Source of the DNA: an uncultured Alphaproteobacteria bacterium
GTDB taxonomy: Bacteria > Pseudomonadota > Alphaproteobacteria > HIMB59 > GCA-002718135
Assembly: GCA_902602695.1 (NCBI GenBank)
Contig: CACKRO010000004.1
Location: forward strand, 1-64,000
DNA length: 64,000 nucleotides
Reading direction: 5' to 3'
Positions 9,734 through 17,558 of this stretch are shown in pieces. Position 1 is the stretch's first letter. Every line of letters starts with the position of its first letter. A program made the translations under genes and the position numbers. The notes below the pieces were generated by a model, which worked only from the letters and a program-made list of their open reading frames with translations, was not told the origin of the DNA and made no database searches.

Positions 9734-11893
9734 ATGAAACTAGATAAAGTTTATGAGGAAAAAGTATATGCAGGTGTGCTTGGTAAATTAATAGGTGTTT
9801 ATCTAGGACGTCCTTTTGAGCAATGGACTCACGAAAGAATAATAGAAGAGCTAGGTCAGATTAATTATTATGTAAATGAAAAATTAAATGTCCCTTTGGT
9901 TGTAACTGATGACGATATAACTGGCACCTTTACTTTTTTAAGAGCTTTAAGAGAAAATAATTTTGATCCTAATATAACTGCAAAACAAATAGGTCAAAGT
10001 TGGTTAAACAATCTCATAGAAAATAAAACTGTTTTGTGGTGGGGAGGTAGAGGTCACTCAGCTGAAGATACAGCATTTCAAAATCTTAAAGATGGTATTC
10101 ATGCACCAATGAGTGGATCTATTGAAACAAATGGTGAAGTTATTGCACAACAAATAGGCGCTCAAATATTTATTGATGGTTGGGCTTTAGTAGCTCCGGG
10201 TGATCCAGAAAAAGCAGTTGAACTAGCAAAAAAAGCAGCAAGTGTAAGTCATGATGGAGAAGCAATTTATGGAGCGCAAATGGTTGCCGCTATGGAGTCA
10301 TTAGCTTTTATCGAAAAAGATATTAATAAAATAATTAATGAAAGTAAAAAATATATTCCCAATACATCTGAGATTTATAAAGTAATTGGAGAACTTCAAA
10401 ATATACGATCTGGAAATAGCGATTGGATGCAAGCTCGACAATTCTTAGCAGAAAACTATGATTATGATAAATATTTAGGTGAGTGTCATATGATACCTAA
10501 TCATGCTATAATTATCCTTTCTTTGTTGTTTGGTGATGACGATCTTCAAAAGACATTAATGATTGTTAACACTGCAGGTCGTGACACAGATTGTAATTCT
10601 GGGAATGTAGGTTGCTTAATGGGTATTAAAAATGGATTGGAGGGTTTAAATAAAGGACCTGACTATCTATCCCCAATCCAAGATAGAATGTATTGCCCAA
10701 CTGCCAATGGTGGTGAGACTCAAACAGATGCTTTAACCGAAGCTTATAAAGTTATTAATACTGCTAAAAGAATGAATAATGAAAATATTATTCAGCCTAA
10801 AAATGGATCAAGATTTCACTTTGAGATGCCTGGCTCAGTTCAAGGTTGGAGAGCTAATTATAAAGAAAATAAAAATATCTCTACTCATGTTCAGAACATA
10901 AAATTTGATAGTAAAATAGGTAACAGAGGACTTGAAATTAAATTTGATCGAGTTGCTCCTGGTGTTATCTCTGAGGCATTAGTTGATATTTTTTTTCCTC
11001 AAGAATTACATGAATTAACAGGGCGTGCTAGAGAAAGATTTTTTCAAAGTTATAATTTTATTTCATGTCCATTATTATATTCTGGTCAAACAATTGAATC
11101 GGAAATAAGCTTTATTTCTAACTCAGATAAACCAATCAATGTGAAATGTTTTATAAATATTTTTGGAAAAGATGATGAATATGAAAGAATGAATTCAGAG
11201 GAAATCATCATTTATCCTGGTAAATCACATAACTTAAAATGGAAAATTCCATCAACAGAAGGTAATCCTATAACTCAAGTAGGCTTTTCTATTGAATCAG
11301 AAGAAACAAATTCAGGAAGTTTGATAATAAACCATTTAGATTTTACTGGAGAGCCAAATTGTTCATTTTATAAGCCCAAGCATATTGGAGATCATAAAAG
11401 AGGTGTCGTTAAATCAAAAGCAATAATGTGGAAATCTAGCTGGGTAAATGCAGTAGATAAGTGGGAAGTTGGTGCTCGAACTTTTAGAATCACAAAAGAT
11501 AGTGGTAGAGGTATCATTATTACCGGTAATGAAGCATGGAAAAATTATACTGTTAGTGCTGAGATAGCAGTTCAAAGATTAACTACAGGTGGTCTTGCTG
11601 TAAGAGTTCAGGGATTGAATAGATATTATGGATTAGTAATTAATTCATCAAATAAACTTCAATTAATAAAAGTAATAAATGATGTTGAGATTTTAAAAGA
11701 AATGGATTTTAATTTAGAGTATTTTAAAAACTATAATCTGTCTCTTAAAATATTAAATAATAATTTATCAGCATATTTAGAAAACGAATTAGTTTTGGAA
11801 TATGAAGACAAAAAAAATGTACTTGAGTCAGGAGCTATAGGATTAGTTATTGAAGATGGAACATTAGTTACTGATGAAATAATTGTAAAATAA
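9734..11893 (+). CDS. ADP-ribosylglycohydrolase-family protein with C-terminal beta/LamG-like regions (paralog 4, divergent)
   Basis: 'TDDDITGTF', 'SVSHDGEAIYGAQ', 'GRDTDCNSGNVGC'; SD GAGGAGG just upstream. Confidence 0.85.
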   Translation: MKLDKVYEEKVYAGVLGKLIGVYLGRPFEQWTHERIIEELGQINYYVNEKLNVPLVVTDDDITGTFTFLRALRENNFDPNITAKQIGQSWLNNLIENKTVLWWGGRGHSAEDTAFQNLKDGIHAPMSGSIETNGEVIAQQIGAQIFIDGWALVAPGDPEKAVELAKKAASVSHDGEAIYGAQMVAAMESLAFIEKDINKIINESKKYIPNTSEIYKVIGELQNIRSGNSDWMQARQFLAENYDYDKYLGECHMIPNHAIIILSLLFGDDDLQKTLMIVNTAGRDTDCNSGNVGCLMGIKNGLEGLNKGPDYLSPIQDRMYCPTANGGETQTDALTEAYKVINTAKRMNNENIIQPKNGSRFHFEMPGSVQGWRANYKENKNISTHVQNIKFDSKIGNRGLEIKFDRVAPGVISEALVDIFFPQELHELTGRARERFFQSYNFISCPLLYSGQTIESEISFISNSDKPINVKCFINIFGKDDEYERMNSEEIIIYPGKSHNLKWKIPSTEGNPITQVGFSIESEETNSGSLIINHLDFTGEPNCSFYKPKHIGDHKRGVVKSKAIMWKSSWVNAVDKWEVGARTFRITKDSGRGIIITGNEAWKNYTVSAEIAVQRLTTGGLAVRVQGLNRYYGLVINSSNKLQLIKVINDVEILKEMDFNLEYFKNYNLSLKILNNNLSAYLENELVLEYEDKKNVLESGAIGLVIEDGTLVTDEIIVK

Positions 11894-11895
11894 AA

Positions 11896-12879
11896 ATGAA
11901 ATATAGAAAATTTGGATTATTAGATTGGAATGTATCCGAAATCGGATTAGGTTGCTGGCAAATAGGAGCTGACTGGGGAGAGGTTAGTGAAGATAAAGCT
12001 AAAGAAGTATTAAAATCATCTTTTGAAAATGGTGTTAATTTTTTTGATACTGCTGATGTCTATGGCATGGGTAGAAGTGAAAAATTTGTGGGTGAATTCA
12101 TTAAATCAGTATCTGAAAGAATTTATGTGGCAACAAAAGCTGGAAGACAAATCAATCCTCATGTTGCCGAGGGATACTATGATAAAACTTTAATGGAGTC
12201 TTATGTGGATCAATCTTTATCAAATCTTAATGTTGAAACAATTGATCTATTACAAATGCACTGTCCACCTACTGAAGTTTATTCATCTGGAAATACATTT
12301 GAAATGCTAGATTATTTAGTAAGTAAAGGAAAAATACAAAACTATGGTTTTAGTGTTCAGACTGTAGATGAAGCTTTAGAATGTATAAAATTTCCCAATA
12401 CAAAATCTATTCAAGTTATTTTTAATATGTTTAGGCAAAAACCTGCTGAAAAATTATTTCAAATTGCAAAAGAAAAAAATATTGCCATAATTGTACGAGT
12501 TCCACTTGCGAGCGGATTGTTGACAGGTAAGTTTACTAAAGAATCTTCATTTGCACCGGATGATCATCGTAATTACAATATCAATGGAGATGCTTTTGAT
12601 GTTGGTGAAACCTTCTCAGGTGTTAATTATAACAAAGCTTTAGAAGCTGTAGATGATTTGAAAAAGATTATACCACCAGGAATAACTTTATCTCAATTAT
12701 CACTTAGATGGATTTTAATGCATGATGCTGTCAGTGTAGTAATTCCAGGCGCAAAAAATAAAGATCATGTAAATTTAAATACCTCTTCTTCAGATGCCAA
12801 TGAAATTTCATCTTTAATGAGTGAAATTCAAAATATTTATACAAAATATTTTTTTGATGATGTTCATCACCGTTGGTAA
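11896..12879 (+). CDS. Aldo/keto reductase
   Basis: AKR signatures 'LGCWQIG', 'NFFDTADVYGMGRSEKFVGEFI', 'VVIPGAKNKDHVNLN'. Confidence 0.9.
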   Translation: MKYRKFGLLDWNVSEIGLGCWQIGADWGEVSEDKAKEVLKSSFENGVNFFDTADVYGMGRSEKFVGEFIKSVSERIYVATKAGRQINPHVAEGYYDKTLMESYVDQSLSNLNVETIDLLQMHCPPTEVYSSGNTFEMLDYLVSKGKIQNYGFSVQTVDEALECIKFPNTKSIQVIFNMFRQKPAEKLFQIAKEKNIAIIVRVPLASGLLTGKFTKESSFAPDDHRNYNINGDAFDVGETFSGVNYNKALEAVDDLKKIIPPGITLSQLSLRWILMHDAVSVVIPGAKNKDHVNLNTSSSDANEISSLMSEIQNIYTKYFFDDVHHRW

Positions 12880-14036
12880 AGTACCTTGTGTTAGAAGAAG
12901 ATAAAATAATATTTAAAAGAGCTACTTTTGCATCGGTAATAACATCTGCTTATCCCATGATAGTTGTGGGTTGTTATTTTGGAATAACCCCATGGAATAT
13001 GAATAGGCTTTCAATTGATGAAACCGATTTAAGTTATGCTATTTTACTTTTTGGAATATTTTTTATTATTTCTAATCAAATAGCTGGAAGAATATTAGTT
13101 CCAAAATTTGGGACAAAGTTAGTTATGAGTTTAGCTTTTCCTATTGTTGCTTTTTCTACTTTTTTATCAATTATTTCTCCAACATATTTCTATTTCTTAT
13201 TATCTGCTATTCCAACAGGAATTGGATGGGGTGCATCAGGGCCAATAGGGGGTATACATTCACAATTAATTGAACAAAGATTCAAAAAAATTATTACTCC
13301 TTATTACGCAATGGGTTTTAGCTTAGGTATTCTTATAGGTGGAGGATTAGCAGGTTTAATAATGAAAAATGAATATGAGCCATATATTTCTTTTATTTTT
13401 TTAGCTTTCTTTTCCATATTAGCATCATTTACCGTATATTATTTGGGCTTACCAAGAAATATGGACTTTAAAGGTGAGGCTGAAAAATTCAAAATACCTG
13501 AAGGTAATATTCTTTTATTTGGGCTGCTTTTATTTTTTGTCTTTGGCTCAGGCGGTATAATAATGGATTGGTCAACATTATGGTTGAACAAAGACTTGGG
13601 CGCACCATTACATTTAGCAAGTACAGGATTGATATTTTTGAGTATTGGATCAATTTTTGCTAATTTACTTTCCAATACCTTAATAGATATTTTTACTGAA
13701 AAGGTTGTTGGTTGTTATTTTATTATGATTGGCGCTATAATTATGTTTATAGTTTTACTTACCAATAATTTTTACATTATTTTAGTAATGTTTGGTATTT
13801 ATGGTTTTTCTTCAGCAAATTTTGTACCAATAATCATTAGGCAAGCAGTTAAACAATCCAATGAAAGTATACCGATGACTGTAACAAATCTTATTACTAT
13901 TGGATTATCTTCTACAATGATAATGCCCGCAGGAATTGGTTTTATAGCAGAAACATTTTCACTTACACTAAATATGTATTTATTATCTTTTATAGTATTT
14001 ACTTGTGGGGTAATTTTTTTATTTAAATATAAATAA
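12873..14036 (+). CDS. MFS transporter
   Basis: About 12 hydrophobic segments; 'GIGWGASGPIGGIHSQLIEQRF' MFS-like. Start is TTG at 12873 or GTG near 12888; overlaps the AKR end. Confidence 0.8.
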   Translation: MVKYLVLEEDKIIFKRATFASVITSAYPMIVVGCYFGITPWNMNRLSIDETDLSYAILLFGIFFIISNQIAGRILVPKFGTKLVMSLAFPIVAFSTFLSIISPTYFYFLLSAIPTGIGWGASGPIGGIHSQLIEQRFKKIITPYYAMGFSLGILIGGGLAGLIMKNEYEPYISFIFLAFFSILASFTVYYLGLPRNMDFKGEAEKFKIPEGNILLFGLLLFFVFGSGGIIMDWSTLWLNKDLGAPLHLASTGLIFLSIGSIFANLLSNTLIDIFTEKVVGCYFIMIGAIIMFIVLLTNNFYIILVMFGIYGFSSANFVPIIIRQAVKQSNESIPMTVTNLITIGLSSTMIMPAGIGFIAETFSLTLNMYLLSFIVFTCGVIFLFKYK

Positions 14037-14040
14037 ATTA

Positions 14041-14847
14041 ATGAATAATTTAAAAATTTCTCAAGTTCAATTTACTGCAAGTCAAATACCTAATTTGAAT
14101 TCTAAATTTCTAGAGAAATATTTTAATAAAGCATTAAAATCTAAACCTCATTTAATTTGCACACCAGAATGTTCAAACATCATTACCAATGATAAAAATT
14201 ATTTAAAACAAAATGCACCATATCAAAATACATGCCCAGTTTTAAAAATGGCTAAAAACTTTGCAAAGAAAAATAAGGTTAATATAAATCTTGGATCTTT
14301 GCTTTTAAAAGTAAAAAATCAATCTAAACTAGTCAATAGATCTTTTTTTATTGATGATCATGGAATAATCAAAAAAATATATGATAAAATTCATATGTTT
14401 GATGCTCAAATTAATAACAAAGAAACACATCAAGAGTCATCTTTGTTTCAAGCTGGTAATAAAATAACATATACAAAAATTAATAATATTAAATTAGGAA
14501 TGACAATTTGTTATGATTTACGATTTCCTTCTTTGTACAGGAAACTTGCTAAAAAAGATTGTTCAATTGTTTTAGTTCCAGCTGCCTTTACTAGACCTAC
14601 GGGAAAAGACCACTGGGAAATTTTGAATCGGTCAAGAGCAATAGAAAATAATGTATTTATTGTTGCAACAGGTATGTGTGGAAATCATCATATGCAAAGA
14701 AAAACTTATGGATATTCTCTTTTAGTTGATCCATGGGGGAAGATCGTAAATAGTACTAAAGATAAACCTTCAATTCTTAACTCAACTATAAAAATTATGG
14801 AGGTAAAAAAAATTAGAAAAAAAATTCCTTCACTTCAATATGAATAA
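14041..14847 (+). CDS. Carbon-nitrogen hydrolase (nitrilase superfamily, Nit/omega-amidase-like)
   Basis: Glu/Lys/Cys triad context 'ICTPECSN', 'YDKIHMFD', 'GMTICYDLRFPSLYR'. Confidence 0.88.
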   Translation: MNNLKISQVQFTASQIPNLNSKFLEKYFNKALKSKPHLICTPECSNIITNDKNYLKQNAPYQNTCPVLKMAKNFAKKNKVNINLGSLLLKVKNQSKLVNRSFFIDDHGIIKKIYDKIHMFDAQINNKETHQESSLFQAGNKITYTKINNIKLGMTICYDLRFPSLYRKLAKKDCSIVLVPAAFTRPTGKDHWEILNRSRAIENNVFIVATGMCGNHHMQRKTYGYSLLVDPWGKIVNSTKDKPSILNSTIKIMEVKKIRKKIPSLQYE

Positions 14848-15463
14848 TTTTAAATTTCTAGTTTCAGGTGTTGGAAATATAAATAAAACAAGAAAATACT
14901 ATGACGATTGGTCAGAAAATTATGATGCAACACTTAAGTTATGGAATTATCAAGCTCCTAAAAAAAGTATAAAATTTCTAAAAGAAACAATTAATATTAA
15001 TCCACAAAAAATCTTAGATTTAGCATGTGGTACCGGTTTATTTGGTACTGAGTTAAAAAAAATTTATCCAAAAAGCCAAATCTATGGCTCTGATATTTCC
15101 AACAAAAGTTTAAAAATTACATCAGGCAAAAAAATTTATAAAAAATTACAAATAAAAAACTTTGAACAATTACATCATTATAAATTAAAATTTGATCTTA
15201 TTTCTCTGATTGGTTCTATGACTTATTGTAAAAACTTTGACAAACTTTTTGCTAATATTAATAAAAATATTAAAGAAAAAGGTTTTGTAATATTTTCACA
15301 TAGAACTGATTTATGGAAACAACAGGATTTTTTAAGAATTTTGAAAAAACATCAAAAAACATTGAAAATTATTAAAATTTCTAGACCTTTAAATTATTTA
15401 CCTTTGAATAATGATTTTAAAAACAAAATAAAAATCAAAATTGTTTTGTTACAAAAATATTAA
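14840..15463 (+). CDS. Class I SAM-dependent methyltransferase
   Basis: 'YDDWSENYDATLKLWNY', 'ILDLACGTGLFGTEL' motif I; 8-nt overlap with upstream CDS. Confidence 0.85.
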   Translation: MNNFKFLVSGVGNINKTRKYYDDWSENYDATLKLWNYQAPKKSIKFLKETININPQKILDLACGTGLFGTELKKIYPKSQIYGSDISNKSLKITSGKKIYKKLQIKNFEQLHHYKLKFDLISLIGSMTYCKNFDKLFANINKNIKEKGFVIFSHRTDLWKQQDFLRILKKHQKTLKIIKISRPLNYLPLNNDFKNKIKIKIVLLQKY

Positions 15464-15524
15464 AAATTAAAGCTAATTAATTAAAAATTTGAGCCAAAAT
15501 AGAGAATCGGGTATTTATAAATTA

Positions 15525-15547
15525 GGTTTATTTTCTATCCATAAACC
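15525..15547. other. Small hairpin in convergent intergenic region
   Basis: GGTTTAT-(9 nt)-ATAAACC immediately upstream of the stronger 15555-15587 hairpin. Confidence 0.5.
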
Positions 15548-15554
15548 AAGAATG

Positions 15555-15590
15555 AAAAGAAGGGATATTCGCCGTGTCCCTTCTTTTTTA
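15555..15590 (+). terminator. Rho-independent terminator (possibly bidirectional) between methyltransferase and mntR-like gene
   Basis: AAAAGAAGGGA-TATTCGCCGTG-TCCCTTCTTTT, 11-bp perfect stem followed by T-run. Confidence 0.8.
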
Positions 15591-15626
15591 TACACTAGTT
15601 AAATTTGATTTGGCTATCAATTAATA

Positions 15627-16016
15627 TTATTTCTTTGAGTTAAAATTATCCATTTTTTTGAGTGTCTTCTCACTAACATGATGTTCTATTCCTTCTGCAT
15701 CTTCAGAGGCTGTATTCTTATCTAATCCAAGATTTCGTAAAAAATTATAAACTATATTATGCCTCTTTTTTGATTCACTTGCTATTTTTTGACCCTTATA
15801 AGTTAAAAAAATAGACCGATAAGGTTCTCTTTTTATATAACCTTGGGAATGTAATCTTTGTATTGTTTTATTGGCTGTAGCTTGAGCTATACCTAATTTT
15901 TCAGCAATATCAACGATACGGGCTTCTCCTTTTGAATTCAAGAGTTCTGCAACGAGTTCTAAATAATCTTCTGTATTTTCTGTTCTATGAGCATTTCTGA
16001 CTTTCCTGAAAGACAT
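15627..16016 (-). CDS. mntR: MntR-like DtxR-family manganese-dependent transcriptional regulator
   Basis: 'RTENTEDYLELVAELLNSKGEARIVDIAEKLGIAQATANKTIQRLHSQGYI' wHTH and 'DAEGIEHHVSEKTLKKM' metal-binding helix. Start may be the internal Met (MSFRKV) rather than track start 16031. Confidence 0.88.
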   Translation of the reverse strand: MSFRKVRNAHRTENTEDYLELVAELLNSKGEARIVDIAEKLGIAQATANKTIQRLHSQGYIKREPYRSIFLTYKGQKIASESKKRHNIVYNFLRNLGLDKNTASEDAEGIEHHVSEKTLKKMDNFNSKK

Positions 16017-16064
16017 TATTATTTTTAACATAAAAATTGAAAAAATTTAATAGAAAATGTAGCC

Positions 16065-16087
16065 ATAGCTATATTTATTAGCTATAT
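16065..16087. promoter_or_regulatory. Tandem TAGCTA-containing palindromes in divergent promoter (candidate MntR operator)
   Basis: ATAGCTAT at 16065-16072 and TTAGCTATA at 16078-16086 between divergent mntR-like gene and transporter. Confidence 0.45.
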
Positions 16088-16096
16088 ACACACTTT

Positions 16097-17248
16097 ATGA
16101 ACGCGTTAATTAATGCCATTAATGAAAAAACCAAAATCATTCTTGAGAATGATGGAAGGTTATTAAAAAAATCCTTTTTTGGCCTTTTACTTCTTTCTCT
16201 TGTTTTTCAAGGAGGAGAATTCGGGGAAGTTATACGAGCATCAATGATTGATGCCTATATCCAAGTATCTGTTTTTGTTGGATTTACTCTTTTTGTCTTC
16301 ATTGGGCTCGATAGTCTAACTAAATTTGATGTAAAGACTTTTCTATCTAAAACCCAAAAGCTCCACGTTGGTATAGCAGCATTCTTAGGTGCAATACCAG
16401 GATGTGGGGGAGCAATAATAGTTGTTACTCAATACATTCAAGGTCGTATATCCTTCGGTTCTTTGGTTGCTGTACTCACAGCAACAATGGGAGATGCAGC
16501 TTTTTTAATACTTGCTATTGAGCCCACAACTGGACTTTTAATATTTGGTATTGGAATTATTGTTGGATCAATATCTGGTTATATAATAGATTTTATCCAT
16601 GGCACAAATTTTATGTCAGCTGAAACAAAAATTAAAGTTGAATTTGAAAAAATAAATAAAACATTTGTATCCAATTTCAATTTTTTTTGGCTTTTTTTAT
16701 TTATTCCTGGTTTTGTTTTAGGCATTTTAGTAGCATTCCAAATTGAATTTGAATCTGCTTCTTATAATACATTTTTAGTTTTCATTGCATCTGCTGGAGC
16801 AATACTTTCAATATTCATGTGGTCATTAAATCCTTTAAGTGATTTTCAATGCTCAACTGATAAGAGTAGAGGATTTTTATCAAGAGTAGTAGACACAACC
16901 AATTTTGTGACTACCTGGGTAATTAGTGGATTTCTCGTCTTTGAAATTTTTATGTATTTTACAAGCTTGGATTTAAAAATATTTTTTGATTTATGGCTTC
17001 CATTTGTTCCTTTAGTAGCAATCCTTTTTGGTTTTTTACCTGGTTGCGGACCACAAGTTGTCGTAGCAACTTTTTATTTAAATGGCTATATCCCTCTTTC
17101 CGCGGAACTAGGAAATGCCATTTCAAATGATGGTGATGCCTTATTTCCTGCAATAGCTCTAGCACCAAAAGCTGCAATTTTAGCGACTCTTTATAGTGCA
17201 ATACCTGCATTAGTTGTTGCCTACGGATATTTTTATCTATTCGAGTAA
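16097..17248 (+). CDS. Putative manganese transporter (10-TM, ArsP_2-like)
   Basis: Two related halves with 'AIPGCGGAIIVVTQYIQGRISFGSLVAVLTATMGDAAF' and 'FLPGCGPQVVVATFYLNGYIPLSAELGNAISNDGDALF'; divergent from mntR-like gene. Confidence 0.75.
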   Translation: MNALINAINEKTKIILENDGRLLKKSFFGLLLLSLVFQGGEFGEVIRASMIDAYIQVSVFVGFTLFVFIGLDSLTKFDVKTFLSKTQKLHVGIAAFLGAIPGCGGAIIVVTQYIQGRISFGSLVAVLTATMGDAAFLILAIEPTTGLLIFGIGIIVGSISGYIIDFIHGTNFMSAETKIKVEFEKINKTFVSNFNFFWLFLFIPGFVLGILVAFQIEFESASYNTFLVFIASAGAILSIFMWSLNPLSDFQCSTDKSRGFLSRVVDTTNFVTTWVISGFLVFEIFMYFTSLDLKIFFDLWLPFVPLVAILFGFLPGCGPQVVVATFYLNGYIPLSAELGNAISNDGDALFPAIALAPKAAILATLYSAIPALVVAYGYFYLFE

Positions 17249-17252
17249 AAAA

Positions 17253-17393
17253 TTGAAGAAAAATTTACCATCTAAAATTTGTATAGTTTGTAATAAACCA
17301 TTCACTTGGAGAAAAAAATGGGAAAGAGATTGGGAAAATGTTTTATATTGTTCTAAGAAATGTTCTAAAAATGCTTTAAACAAAAAAAAGTAA
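17253..17393 (+). CDS. DUF2256-like small Cys4 protein (46 aa; not in supplied track)
   Basis: TTG start; translation MKKNLPSKICIVCNKPFTWRKKWERDWENVLYCSKKCSKNALNKKK, matching the CxxCxxPFxWRKKWxxxWxxVxYCSxxC pattern. Confidence 0.8.
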   Translation: MKKNLPSKICIVCNKPFTWRKKWERDWENVLYCSKKCSKNALNKKK

Positions 17394-17408
17394 TAGATAA
17401 TCATATTT

Positions 17409-17558
17409 GTGACAGAAAAATTAAATAAAGAAAAAAATATAAATCATCAAAAAGATGACTCAAAAAAAGATTCTCGTTTAACAAGACTAAAAAGGTTAGA
17501 AAAAAAACTGAAATCAAATATTTTAAAAAGAAAAAAAGCTATTAACAAAAATGGATAA
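17409..17558 (+). CDS. Small basic hypothetical protein (49 aa) overlapping murA start
   Basis: GTG start; VTEKLNKEKNINHQKDDSKKDSRLTRLKRLEKKLKSNILKRKKAINKNG; 8-nt overlap with murA ATG. Confidence 0.45.
   Translation: MTEKLNKEKNINHQKDDSKKDSRLTRLKRLEKKLKSNILKRKKAINKNG

Noticed and set aside
3143-11893. Possibility that the four DraG-like repeats are an assembly artefact or mobile-element amplification
   Set aside because: Copies are well diverged at DNA level (only short exact tracts), each has its own RBS and intact frame, and no transposase or flanking repeats were seen.
16959-17210. Minus-strand 83-aa ORF inside the putative Mn transporter
   Set aside because: Fully antisense to a well-supported membrane protein; composition looks like an antisense artefact.
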